Assembly (NCBI RefSeq): GCF_020881035.1
Contig: NZ_JAJITC010000007.1
Coordinates: 124,001 to 188,000 of the forward strand
Length of the DNA: 64,000 nucleotides
Origin: Paraburkholderia translucens
Lineage (GTDB): Bacteria; Pseudomonadota; Gammaproteobacteria; Burkholderiales; Burkholderiaceae
Reading direction: 5' to 3'
Part shown: in pieces, positions 18,965 to 27,049 of the stretch
How the letters are laid out: each line of letters opens with the position of its first letter
Position numbering within the stretch: the stretch's first letter is position 1
The notes under the pieces: model-generated
What the model was told of the DNA's origin: nothing
Database searches by the model: none
Seen by the model: the letters and a program-made list of their open reading frames with translations, nothing else
Program-made: the position numbers and the translations under genes

Positions 18965-19401
18965 AATTAAATTACTTGACGATAGCAGCCTCATTGGCCC
19001 TATTGCCGTGCAGTTGTTTCGCCAAATGCGAGGGCTCGGTCAATTTACCCAGCCATCAACTATCTCTTGCTTTCGAAAAAAATTCTAGCGCACTTGAAAA
19101 TGTCCAGTTAAAAAAATTAGAGAAATGGGCAAGATCGCTAAATGCCAACTATGCAGTTCAAACCTGGCTGCAGGTGAGTGCGCAGGCACAACCCGACGAA
19201 GATAGACCGGATGATCTAGCAATGGCTCGCGCAGTAGATGTTGTTAAGGCTGCTTTGGATAACGGTCTGGTAAAAGCCCCAATCGAGATTAAGACCAATG
19301 TCGGTAGTTTCGGAAATCCATCCAGTTATACCGAAGCAGAGAGAACTGTGACGCTACAGCTCACTCCGGGTTGCCGAAACAATTGTTGCGAAGGAAATTA
19401 A
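18961..19401 (+). CDS. Cassette B: exported immunity candidate, OmpA-like family
   Basis: A 146-aa protein with a signal peptide (MKLNYLTIAASLALLPCSCFA) and a mature domain with the alternating pattern of OmpA-like folds (QLKKLEKWARSL, AMARAVDVVKAALDNG), ending in a Cys cluster (PGCRNNCCEGN). ATG 18961 overlaps the toxin stop by 4 nt. A related protein follows the dead toxin of cassette C at 21490. Coupling to the toxin and export to the periplasm make it the likely immunity protein; not proven. Base composition is AT-rich relative to flanking genes. Confidence 0.65.
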   Translation: MKLNYLTIAASLALLPCSCFAKCEGSVNLPSHQLSLAFEKNSSALENVQLKKLEKWARSLNANYAVQTWLQVSAQAQPDEDRPDDLAMARAVDVVKAALDNGLVKAPIEIKTNVGSFGNPSSYTEAERTVTLQLTPGCRNNCCEGN

Positions 19402-19443
19402 CAGATTACCGCTTCCAGTCACGCCTTTTTAGATCGGGAATAT

Positions 19444-19794
19444 ATGATGCTTCTCACTAAATGTCTTGCCTATTCGATGTCACTGGCCGTCTTGCCGAGT
19501 GTGGCCGTAGGGAAAACAGATCCTGGATGCCTGAAGCATCTTGGTGGCGGTTATGGAGATGCAGAGTGTTACCATGGCCTAAGCGCGGATGTTGCAGCAT
19601 CGAATGAGCGACTTTATAAAAATATTAAAGCGACCATCCCAGCTAACAATAGTCATGCAAAGCTGCTCGACGAGTACATGAAATCTCAGGAAAATATCGT
19701 TAGATATTGCGAGTTACCACGCGATTCGGGTAATTCATGGAGTGCAAGACATGATGGTTCAATGTATCCCGCCATATATGAGCAGTGCATTTAA
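19444..19794 (+). CDS. Cassette B: small exported Cys protein, LprI-like
   Basis: A 116-aa protein with a signal peptide (KCLAYSMSLAVLPSVAVG) and a domain with spaced cysteines (CLKHLGGGYGDAECYHGLSAD, then ASNERLYKNIKATI). It resembles the DUF1311/LprI type of lysozyme-inhibitor-like domain and matches the C-terminal half of the fused protein of cassette A. Second immunity or inhibitor candidate of cassette B. Confidence 0.6.
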   Translation: MMLLTKCLAYSMSLAVLPSVAVGKTDPGCLKHLGGGYGDAECYHGLSADVAASNERLYKNIKATIPANNSHAKLLDEYMKSQENIVRYCELPRDSGNSWSARHDGSMYPAIYEQCI

Positions 19795-19847
19795 GATGCT
19801 CGAAAGGCACAGAATAATTTTCTGGAGAATGTTCTGACAATGACCAA

Positions 19848-20187
19848 ATGGTGAGATTCAGCGCCGCTTTTTCTGGGCTTTCTTTTGCGGTACGCGGGTA
19901 GGCAGACGTCGCACGATAATCAATTCGATTCGATTGACCCGTGGCTGCTCGGATACGTGACGATGCCCCACGTGAGCGGCAGATCGCCGATCTGCTTGAC
20001 TGGCTGATAGCTCTTCGCGGCGAGCACCTTGACCGCAACAGAATGCTCGCACGCGACCATCAGCTTCGAGCCGTCCGGCGTGAAGCTGAAATGCCAGCAG
20101 CGCTGGCCGACCGGCGCATCGGCAATATGTTCGTAGATGTGGCCGTCGAACACTTCCACCGTCTTGTCACGCATGGCGGGCACGAAG
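19848..20187 (-). repeat. Beta-propeller gene 3'-end fragment with downstream region
   Basis: Copy of about 24901-25243: the last 85 or so codons of the PQQ-associated beta-propeller gene and its downstream terminator region. Matching segments include CAATTCGATTCGAT, AGCTTCGAGCCGTCCGGCGT and TGAAATGCCAGCAGCGCTGG. The terminator hairpin is degraded here. It abuts a TonB receptor fragment at about 20188. Confidence 0.85.
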
Positions 20188-20355
20188 CTCGGCGGCGCGC
20201 TGCGCTTGCGACCAAAAACGGCACGGACAATCCCGGACGGCGAGGCCGAGATACAAGGCGGCACATTCAATGGCGTGAATCCGGTGAACGAGCAGTTCGT
20301 CGGACCGAGGACGCCGAAGAGCTTCCGAGTAGAGATGAGATATGTGTGGGAGTAG
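20188..20355 (+). repeat. TonB receptor fragment, copy 2, with internal deletion
   Basis: 20188-20262 matches receptor positions about 14196-14270 (GGCGAGGCCGA, then AGGCGGC). At the shared GGCGGC it jumps to the gene's last 93 bp (20263-20355, ending VGPRTPKSFRVEMRYVWE). About 1.6 kb of the receptor is missing between. Confidence 0.85.
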
Positions 20356-20362
20356 CGGCGTT

Positions 20363-20553
20363 GGCGATTTTGGGCCATTGCACGTGGACGGCCAATGTAT
20401 CGCACGGTAATCGTCTGATCGCTGTCAACTCTGGCGGCGAGTTTTACCAGATCGACAACATACCTATGCGCTCTCCGTATTCGAAATGTATTTCGCTGCT
20501 CTGCCAGAGGCCGTCCCCGAACTCAGTCCGCCACACCACACACGTTCTCCGTG
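20363..20553. repeat. Repeated spacer R, copy 2 (partial)
   Basis: Matches the first about 190 bp of the spacer at 17262 and 22306 (GATTTTGGGCCAT through CAGTCCGCCACACC). It then diverges before the exported protein of cassette C, so this copy lacks the adaptor leader. Confidence 0.75.
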
Positions 20554-20578
20554 CATTGAGCCACCTGGATTTCCGAAC

Positions 20579-21166
20579 ATGACTTCAAGTTTTACAAGAA
20601 CGTTCGCTAGCATAGTTTTGTCGTGTTCGACCACGGTCAGCTACGCTCTCCCCTTGACAGCATATGGTCCAGACGAGCCTGTCAATGATCTGTATCGAGG
20701 TCCCGGTGGATGGGCGATAGCCGTGAAATGCAAGCACAATGGAGCGCCCGATGATTGTGTTGTCTCCGTGTTAAAAAGCGGCAAAAAGACTCAGACAATT
20801 ATCAAGACATCAGTCCGACCGGGAATTCAATGGTACGGCGACATCGCAATGATGCGCTTCCCTTGTGGTACTGGCTGCCGCAACGATATGTTCTTCAGTC
20901 CGCCAAACAAGGTTGACGGGCATGAGTTAGTCGCGCAAGACGCGATTGACATCAAGCGCCGTCTGGTTGTCAGTGTGGCGTCTAACCCGCTCCAGGTTTT
21001 TAGACTCTTTACAGGCAGGGAGCCTGTGGCAACACTGCACCTTGCGACTTCGTACACTCAACCGGACGTTGAAAGACTTCGCTGGGGGCGCGATCGTCTC
21101 GATGTTTGGTATCGAGACGATTTAGGGGCGTTGAAACGAGCGTCGGTCGCAATTCCGCGAAACTAA
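20579..21166 (+). CDS. Cassette C: exported protein of unknown function
   Basis: A 195-aa protein from ATG 20579 with a signal peptide (MTSSFTRTFASIVLSCSTTVSYA). The mature part has four cysteines (KCKHNGAPDDCVV, FPCGTGCRNDM) and a beta-rich look with a C-terminal repeat-like end (RWGRDRLDVWYRDDLG). No family is recognised. Its place beside a dead toxin fragment and an immunity homologue suggests an immunity or accessory role. Confidence 0.55.
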   Translation: MTSSFTRTFASIVLSCSTTVSYALPLTAYGPDEPVNDLYRGPGGWAIAVKCKHNGAPDDCVVSVLKSGKKTQTIIKTSVRPGIQWYGDIAMMRFPCGTGCRNDMFFSPPNKVDGHELVAQDAIDIKRRLVVSVASNPLQVFRLFTGREPVATLHLATSYTQPDVERLRWGRDRLDVWYRDDLGALKRASVAIPRN

Positions 21167-21270
21167 TCTTCCTGCTCCGCGATGGCTGATAGAGACGTCG
21201 CAGAGACACGCCCCGTTTCGGCGGAGCCCTTGCAATTCATCCCTTTTCTGCACTCTGCCACCCATTGCAG

Positions 21271-21485
21271 TCTCAACAAATTGCCAATTGAAGGTGATAA
21301 TCCATGGGTGCACGCACTATATCGATACATTCAATTCGGATGATGTGATGTATGGTTTTGGTACTGGCGTGGGTTACTGGGCTCAAAACGATCCTGAAGG
21401 GGCTAGCCGGAATGCAGACAGCATCGCATGCTACGTCGCGCACTTCGATACACAAACCGAGTTAAATCAAAAGAAAATATGGTAA
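21271..21485 (+). pseudogene. Cassette C: M35 metallopeptidase remnant with HGCTH
   Basis: Only the C-terminal catalytic part remains: KVIIHGCTHYIDTFNSDDVM, then RNADSIACYVAHF, aligned with the cassette B toxin. The catalytic Glu of HExxH is replaced by Gly, so even the remaining fold could not act. About 100 bp of unassignable sequence lies upstream. Confidence 0.75.
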
Positions 21486-21489
21486 TCCC

Positions 21490-21960
21490 ATGAAGAAATT
21501 CGCCTTCGTTATCATTTTCGCTTTTTGGTTCAGCACTTCTCAGCAGGTAGCCGCATGTACCATTTCGGAAGACTTGACTGAAAGTGTTCCACTTAATTAC
21601 CAAGGAATTCCTAATTCCTATCGCCTTAAAATGGTGGATTTAGTATCAAATGCTCGCCGGTGGCCCGATGTCGAAATTCAAGCCCAAATCGTCGCAAACG
21701 CTTACGTCGGCGAAAAGAACGCGGAAGAGCTGGCGAAGTCGAGAGGTCAGCAATTGAAACAATTTTTAGTTCAACTTGGAGTGAAGTCGCAATATATATA
21801 TGTCGACACTCATCTGGAAGAGTCGCCCTATCCGCAAGACAACAGCGGATTCAATGGATACCTACAGCTAAGCGTTGGCCTTATGCCGCTTTGCAAAGGC
21901 GGCTGCGAACGACTCTGCGACGATCCGCGTGTCACGCCGACAACCAAGGCTATTAAGTGA
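21490..21960 (+). CDS. Cassette C: exported immunity candidate, homologue of 18961-19401
   Basis: A 156-aa protein with a signal peptide (MKKFAFVIIFAFWFSTSQQVAA) and an OmpA-like pattern (YRLKMVDLVSNARRW, NAEELAKSRGQQLKQFLVQLG), ending in a Cys cluster (LCKGGCERLCDD). Same layout as the cassette B immunity candidate and in the same position after the metallopeptidase. The frame is intact while its toxin is dead, the pattern of an orphan immunity gene. Confidence 0.65.
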   Translation: MKKFAFVIIFAFWFSTSQQVAACTISEDLTESVPLNYQGIPNSYRLKMVDLVSNARRWPDVEIQAQIVANAYVGEKNAEELAKSRGQQLKQFLVQLGVKSQYIYVDTHLEESPYPQDNSGFNGYLQLSVGLMPLCKGGCERLCDDPRVTPTTKAIK

Positions 21961-22015
21961 GATTTCGCTCCGCTTCGGCAGAACCTCTAACGAACAGAAA
22001 TCACACCCCGCGATT

Positions 22016-22268
22016 ACGTGAACGGCAAGATCTCCGGCGACCTCCTGATCGATATGGATACCGCATATCAGGTGACGAAGCAGTTGCAGGTGTTTGCGTC
22101 GGTGTCGAACCTGCTCGACAGGCGCTATGCGAGCTTCGGTGCGCTCGGGGAGAACCTCTTTACCGGACCGGGCGGCACGTTCAACGGCGCGAACCCGGTG
22201 AACGAGCAGTTCGTCGGACCGGTGCGCCGCGGAGCTCTTGGCTGGGGGTGAGGTATGCGTGGAAGTAG
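22016..22268 (+). repeat. TonB receptor 3'-end fragment, copy 3
   Basis: Matches about 15717-15968 at high identity from GTGAACGGCAAGATCTC through the last codons. A small change near 22220 (GTGCGCCGCGGAGCTC) breaks the frame. Longest of the three copies. Confidence 0.88.
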
Positions 22269-22305
22269 CGACGTTTGGCGTGATGGCATTCCGTCTCCAA
22301 GGCAG

Positions 22306-22562
22306 TGAAGATTTTGGGCCATCGCCCATGTACAGACAACGTGTCGCACGTAATGATCTGAACGCTGTCAACTCCGGCAGCGAGTTTAAATAGATCGACG
22401 ACATACCTATGTCCCTGTTCGTATTCGAGATGCACTCCACTGCTCTGCCAGAGGCTGCCCCGGAAATCAGTCCACCACGCCGCACACATCCTCCGCCCAT
22501 CGCTCCAACATCGGCCGGGGGTCTTCAATACGGCTCATCAGGTCGCTGTCGGCCCCACACGA
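22306..22562. repeat. Repeated spacer R, copy 3
   Basis: Full-length spacer, joined directly to the cassette D leader, the same order as copy 1 with cassette B. Confidence 0.75.
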
Positions 22563-22663
22563 GTCAATGTTTGTCAAAACGGCCTATCTCAAGTTAAGGC
22601 GGTTGACCGTGACCCGTTTGGATGATCACTTTGTCGGGCGTTCCTCAAATCAGAGAAGGTCGA
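22563..22663 (+). repeat. Conserved cassette leader, copy D
   Basis: GTCAATGTTTGTCAAAACGG at 22563-22582, GTTGACCGTGAC, and RBS GAGAAGG before ATG 22664. Differs from copy B by scattered substitutions only. Confidence 0.7.
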
Positions 22664-23164
22664 ATGGAACAGCAAGGACAGGAAGGCACCGGGGAGCTTA
22701 TGACGGGCGAGGAAGAATGTCTGTGCTGCCGCGTGACCTACTCAATATATTCCAAATTTCCACCGATGCCGCACGCAATGGCTCTGAACGTCGAAACCGG
22801 CGCATGGTTTCCGTTTGACAGGCTTCGGTCGTATCCAACTGGGTACCAAATGGCCGAGGCCCTGGGCTATGCGTCAGCCTGCAATTGTCGCGGGCGCTCG
22901 CAGGCCCTCGCGGGTTATGGGCGCCACCGGCTCGGCGGTCCGAGCTCTTCGCCTGCCGACAACGACGAACTGGAGCATTACTTCGAGATAGTGGATGCGA
23001 CGACCTATACCCCAATCGAAGGGATGACTTACAAATTGCTAAGCGACGACGGTGTTTCGCTGGTCGATAATGAATCGCTCGTAGCAGGTAAAACAATGCC
23101 ACTCTCAAAGAAAATCTATCCAAATCTCTCATTCATTGCATGGCGGAATGGGGATGTACGATGA
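22664..23164 (+). CDS. Cassette D: adaptor-like protein with a different C-terminal domain
   Basis: A 166-aa protein. The N-terminal 80 residues repeat the adaptor family (MEQQGQEG, EEECLCCRVTYSIYS, RLRSYPTGYQMAEALGYASAC). After about residue 85 it switches to another transthyretin-like module (ELEHYFEIVDATTYTPIEGM, then YPNLSFIAWRNGD) of the sort that ends many VgrG proteins. The shared front and swapped back are typical of polymorphic delivery proteins. Its stop overlaps the hydrolase start by 4 nt. Confidence 0.65.
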   Translation: MEQQGQEGTGELMTGEEECLCCRVTYSIYSKFPPMPHAMALNVETGAWFPFDRLRSYPTGYQMAEALGYASACNCRGRSQALAGYGRHRLGGPSSSPADNDELEHYFEIVDATTYTPIEGMTYKLLSDDGVSLVDNESLVAGKTMPLSKKIYPNLSFIAWRNGDVR

Positions 23165-23775
23165 ATGGCGTTATTAGTCAACATGTACATCTGCTTGCAG
23201 CAGTCGCATATGGTGAAGCCTCACCCGCGAACGATCCTCAGGAAATCGGTGGTATAGCTTTCGCAGTAGCTAATAGATGCCGCGCATGGGGTAATAAAAC
23301 GGTCCCGGAGCTACGCGCTGCAGATCAGAACTATTCATATGCGTGGGATGGTTCCAATGCGAGATTTAATAAACTGATGCGAACATCGGATGCGGAAATC
23401 GAGCGAAACTCGGGGATGAAATTGGCGGTAGATTGGGCAGAAAGAGCCTTGGTCAATGGCGGGCCAGACCCGTCAAACGGTGGCTTCTGGTGGGACGGTT
23501 TAGACTTCAAGACGAACTACGCGAATCATCCAAAGGTCCGCGATGGGTTCAGATGGGGGGACCCGTCGCACAACATTTTCAACGTGCCGGAAAACCGGCG
23601 AAATGTCATTGTGCGTTGGCAGGTAAAGAACCGAAAAACGGGACAAATTGTTGATGGTGCTGAGCGTGGTCGCTACGATTGTGTGTGGGTTTCGACCGCC
23701 GCTCATGGCAGCACGATTTTCTGGATTCACAATCCGGACTACCTGAACGCAACCGGGGGGAAGGCTTACCGATGA
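23161..23775 (+). CDS. Cassette D: SleB-type cell wall hydrolase, toxin candidate
   Basis: A 204-aa protein from ATG 23161 (4-nt overlap with the adaptor stop; an in-frame ATG at 23140 is less likely). The motif AAVAYGEASPANDPQEIGGIAFAVANR, split over residues 11-37, fits the hydrolase_2/SleB fold, with Glu in YGEAS as the likely catalytic acid. No signal peptide, so export would need the delivery system. Inferred to cut peptidoglycan in rival cells. Confidence 0.7.
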   Translation: MNGVISQHVHLLAAVAYGEASPANDPQEIGGIAFAVANRCRAWGNKTVPELRAADQNYSYAWDGSNARFNKLMRTSDAEIERNSGMKLAVDWAERALVNGGPDPSNGGFWWDGLDFKTNYANHPKVRDGFRWGDPSHNIFNVPENRRNVIVRWQVKNRKTGQIVDGAERGRYDCVWVSTAAHGSTIFWIHNPDYLNATGGKAYR

Positions 23776-24488
23776 AAATAACTGCGATGCTGGCGGCGGC
23801 TCTGGCCACTGCATCAATTGGTGCATATGCAGCCGGGACTTACGATAGTTACGACGCGTTCTATACCGTCCAAGCTGGCGCAATGTTCAGCGAACCTATC
23901 AAGCAAGAGGCTGGCGTTGTTTATTCCCAACCTGGCGACGAAGGCGCGCATATCGAACTGCATACGACTTTCTCGGGGAGAGTGATACGGATTCAAGTCG
24001 CACCAGATCACATAACCGTCAATGACAGAACCTACCGTTTCACAAGAGCGACAAAGTTTCCACACGAGCCAATAGGGAATATTTATCCTGATACCGCCAA
24101 TGTTTTTATGGCGAAGCAAGCGGATAATCGTCGCCCCGTTCTCTGCGTAGAAGGACACGGCAGCGGGTCCGGCGAGGCCGATCGATATCAGCAGATTTTC
24201 CTTCTGGTAGATCCGTTCGGCCGTAAGCCAACCTTTCTTCATCTACCTGCCTTGCTCTCTTCGTGCCGAGCGATAGTCGAAATGGAAGGCGGTCAACTTG
24301 CATTCCCGAAGAACAGCTATCTGTTCGATGAAGCACAAAACGCACGTATAGGTCTGCTCGTCTCGTACTTTACGTTTGAGCGCGGACAGTTCAAACAGAC
24401 TAACAAGGAAATTCGTCTTTTCTTCGCCAGCCCGGAAAATCCGTTCAAGTTTTCACGGCAAGACGAATTACGCCAGAGCGCGCCATAG
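23772..24488 (+). CDS. Cassette D: exported immunity candidate
   Basis: A 238-aa protein from ATG 23772 (4-nt overlap) with a signal peptide (MKITAMLAAALATASIGAYA). The rest looks like a beta-rich periplasmic protein with two cysteines (VLCVEGHG, LLSSCRAIVE). No family recognised. Position and export match an immunity protein against a peptidoglycan hydrolase. Confidence 0.6.
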   Translation: MKITAMLAAALATASIGAYAAGTYDSYDAFYTVQAGAMFSEPIKQEAGVVYSQPGDEGAHIELHTTFSGRVIRIQVAPDHITVNDRTYRFTRATKFPHEPIGNIYPDTANVFMAKQADNRRPVLCVEGHGSGSGEADRYQQIFLLVDPFGRKPTFLHLPALLSSCRAIVEMEGGQLAFPKNSYLFDEAQNARIGLLVSYFTFERGQFKQTNKEIRLFFASPENPFKFSRQDELRQSAP

Positions 24489-24558
24489 TGCATTCCTGGT
24501 GCGCCGCGTTCTGCTGCGCACCAGGTCTGCTGACGATCCGAATGAGGATGCGCAGACT

Positions 24559-24894
24559 TCACTCGTCGTCGCCCGACTTCCTGTACAGCCTGAGCCTTTC
24601 AGCCAGCTTCATGGAACTGCTGGTGTCCGACTCCTGATTCCGCCGGCGAGGCTTGGCGGTCTTCTCAAGGAATGCCCCCAGTTCCTGCCACGCGGCGCGC
24701 AATTCCCGCTCGCAACGGTACTGATGATAGTGCCGCATGAGCTGGCGGTTGAGCTGCTTCTAGAATTGGTCGAGCGATGACACACGGTTCAGGCGCCGCT
24801 CGATCATGATTGGCATTACGCCGAGCGCCTGCATGTAGGTGGCTCTGGTGCGGCGCAGGTCGTGCAGGCTCCAGCGGCCATCGAGCAGGATCAG
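24559..24894 (-). pseudogene. Tyrosine recombinase (phage-type integrase) C-terminal remnant
   Basis: On the minus strand 24894 to 24559 reads LILLDGRWSLHDLRRTRATY, MQALGVMPIMIERRLNRV, then an in-frame TAG and KQLNRQLMRHYHQYRCERE to a final TGA. HDLRRTRAT is the conserved His-x-x-Arg box of tyrosine recombinases. The N-terminus and most of the catalytic domain are gone. It marks the right end of the island. Confidence 0.8.
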
Positions 24895-24917
24895 TGGATG
24901 ACCAAACGGTGATATTC

Positions 24918-24940
24918 AGCCCCGCTTCTGCGGGGCTTTT
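24918..24940 (+). terminator. Rho-independent terminator at the island's right end
   Basis: AGCCCCGC-TTCT-GCGGGGCT followed by TTT; an 8-bp stem with a 4-base loop. Well placed to stop plus-strand transcription before the convergent beta-propeller gene. A decayed copy lies at about 19866-19890. Confidence 0.75.
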
Positions 24941-24973
24941 GCGGTACCCGGGTAGGCAGTAGTCGCACGGCAA

Positions 24974-26077
24974 TCAATTCGATTCGATCGACCCATCGCT
25001 GCGCGGAAACGTGACGATGCCCCATGCAAGCGGCAGATCTCCGATCTCCTTGACCGGCTGATAGCTCTGCGCGTCGACCACGTAGACCGCACCGGAACGC
25101 CCGCACGCGACCATCAGCTTCGAGCCGTCCGGCGTGAAGCTGAAATGCCAGCAGCGCTGGCCGACTGGCACATCGGCGATATGTTCGTAGGTGTGGCCGT
25201 CGAACACTTGCACCGTCTGGTCGCGCGCGGCGGCCACGAAAAGCCGCTGACCATTCGGGCCATACGCGACACCATAGGGCCCGAGCTTGGTATCGACGGT
25301 CTTGAGCACATCGAACGTGTGTGCGTCGATCACGACGAACTTGCTGAGCGACTCCAGCGTGACCACGTAGTGCTTGCCGTCCGGCGACAGCCGGATGCCG
25401 CGAGGCCGTCCGCCCGGCGCGAGCTTCACGGTCCGGATCGGCGCGCCGGTGCGCGCGTGATAGATCGACACCGTATCGTCGCCTTCATTGGCGACCAGCA
25501 TCATCTGGCCGTCGCGCGAAAATTCGATGCCTTCCGTTTCGTGGCCGCTCGTGACCGAGTGGATCATTTGCCAGTTTTTCATATCGATGATCGCGATTTC
25601 GGCCGGCGGCTTGTTCGCGTCGTCGTCGTCCGCGCCGGACTTGCCGCCCGCGTTCGAATCCGGTTTGCCTTCCGGTTTGTCTGCCGGCGGACCGCTGACG
25701 TCGCCGGGCTCGTAGGTCACATACGCGTAGCCGTTGCGCACGCGCACGAATTCCGGGTTTTTGCCGATCTTCACGCGCTTGACGACCTTGCCGGTAGCGG
25801 TGTCGATCACCGCGAGGTCGCCCGTGTTTTTATTGGCGACCAGCAAACGCGTGCCGTCGGCATTCAGGCTCAGGCCGCGCGGGCCGTCTGCGCCCACCGG
25901 AAAGGTCTGCGCGAGCGTCATCTGATCGAGATCGATCACGCCGACGCCAGCCTTCTCGCTCGTCACGTAGGCGAGCGGCGCGGCTGCGGCATACGCCGCG
26001 CTCGCGGTCAGCAAGAGCGCGCAAGCCAGCATGAGGGAACGGCGTGGCGGGCGGGGGGAAATCCGTGTCTCCGGCAT
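24974..26077 (-). CDS. PQQ-dependent catabolism-associated YVTN beta-propeller protein
   Basis: A 367-aa exported protein. Signal peptide follows a basic start (MPETRISPRPPRRSLMLACA, core to YAAAAP). Repeats of the YVTN type recur (YVTSEKAGVGVIDLD, RLLVANKNTGDLAVIDTATG, MMLVANEGDDTVSIYHARTG, KLMVACGRSGAVYVVDA). An acidic linker (DADDDD-like, about residues 145-165) interrupts the repeats. This family is found with PQQ-linked alcohol oxidation genes; its exact function is unknown. Start at 26077 from CGGAG spacing; an upstream in-frame start at 26239 would overlap the tonB leader. Its 3' end is duplicated at 19848-20187. Confidence 0.88.
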   Translation of the reverse strand: MPETRISPRPPRRSLMLACALLLTASAAYAAAAPLAYVTSEKAGVGVIDLDQMTLAQTFPVGADGPRGLSLNADGTRLLVANKNTGDLAVIDTATGKVVKRVKIGKNPEFVRVRNGYAYVTYEPGDVSGPPADKPEGKPDSNAGGKSGADDDDANKPPAEIAIIDMKNWQMIHSVTSGHETEGIEFSRDGQMMLVANEGDDTVSIYHARTGAPIRTVKLAPGGRPRGIRLSPDGKHYVVTLESLSKFVVIDAHTFDVLKTVDTKLGPYGVAYGPNGQRLFVAAARDQTVQVFDGHTYEHIADVPVGQRCWHFSFTPDGSKLMVACGRSGAVYVVDAQSYQPVKEIGDLPLAWGIVTFPRSDGSIESN

Positions 26078-26259
26078 CGTTTTACTCCGGTTGAAATCGC
26101 GGCGTCGCGATGGTTCGCGCCATTGTTTCAAGGTAGCCCACCCGGCGATTGTTTGACAACGCGGAGCGGGCGGGAGATTTTCCCGAATTGCGGGGCGCCG
26201 GCCTTCGCGGGTTCTAAAAGCGGGGGCACCGTAGGACAATGAGCCCGGAGGTGGCGCTG

Positions 26260-27006
26260 ATGCTGCAAGTTGCCATGGTCAATCCTGCAAGTCCCACGCA
26301 TGCCGCCGCGGGCTACCGGCGCGCGGCAATCGTGCTGGGCGCCGTGATCGTCGCGCATCTGGCGCTGCTCGCCATCGCGTTGAACGCGCGTCACCGGATC
26401 GTCGAGCGTCCGGTCGAGCCGAGGACCATCACCGCGTTGCTGTTGAGCCCCGAGCCTCCCGCTCCCGTTGTGGCGCCTCCCGCGCCGCCGCCGCCCGCCG
26501 CCGTCGTCCCGCCGGCTCCGCCCGTCACGCGCCCCGCCGTGCGCGTCAAACCCGCACCCCAGCCGCGCGCGCAGGTGCCGCGCAGCGTGGAAGCGCCAGC
26601 GCCGACACCGTCCCCCTCACCCGAAAGCGCCACGCAGCCCGTCACGCCATCGGCCGAACCGCAAGCGGCCGAGCCCGCGACTCCGACGGCCCCCGCCGCC
26701 CATCCGGCGGTGCCCGCATCGACCGAGCCGCGCAACGTGCCACACGTCGACTGCTCGATTCCGAAGCCCGACTATCCGGACATTGCGAAGCGGCGCGGCG
26801 AGCATGGCACAGCGATCGTGCGCTTCGTCGTCGGGCTCACCGGGCGCATCGAAACGGCGCAACTGCAAACGAGCAGCGGCTACCCGAGGCTCGACGACGC
26901 GGCGCTCGCCGCCGTGCATGCGGGCGGCTGCCAGCCGTACACCGAAAACGGCACGCCGGTGCGCGCCGCGTACTCGCAGTCGTTCGTATTCGGACTGACC
27001 GAGTGA
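26260..27006 (+). CDS. tonB: TonB family energy transducer
   Basis: A 248-aa protein with one N-terminal membrane helix (AAIVLGAVIVAHLALLAIAL), a long Pro/Ala-rich periplasm-spanning linker and a C-terminal TonB domain (DYPDIAKRRGEHGTAIVRFV, SSGYPRLDDAALAAV). ATG 26260 is chosen because GGAGG at 26247-26251 is ideally spaced; 26239 is an alternative. It forms an operon with exbB and exbD and likely energises the receptor at 13593. Confidence 0.92.
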   Translation: MLQVAMVNPASPTHAAAGYRRAAIVLGAVIVAHLALLAIALNARHRIVERPVEPRTITALLLSPEPPAPVVAPPAPPPPAAVVPPAPPVTRPAVRVKPAPQPRAQVPRSVEAPAPTPSPSPESATQPVTPSAEPQAAEPATPTAPAAHPAVPASTEPRNVPHVDCSIPKPDYPDIAKRRGEHGTAIVRFVVGLTGRIETAQLQTSSGYPRLDDAALAAVHAGGCQPYTENGTPVRAAYSQSFVFGLTE

Positions 27007-27049
27007 CCGAAGCGCAAACGGACCAGGACAACCAACGAAGGAAATCGCC

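Noticed and set aside
16135..24973. CRISPR array or integron in the repeat-rich island
   Set aside because: Repeats are few, long and gene-derived, with no short regular spacers, attC-like sites or intI.
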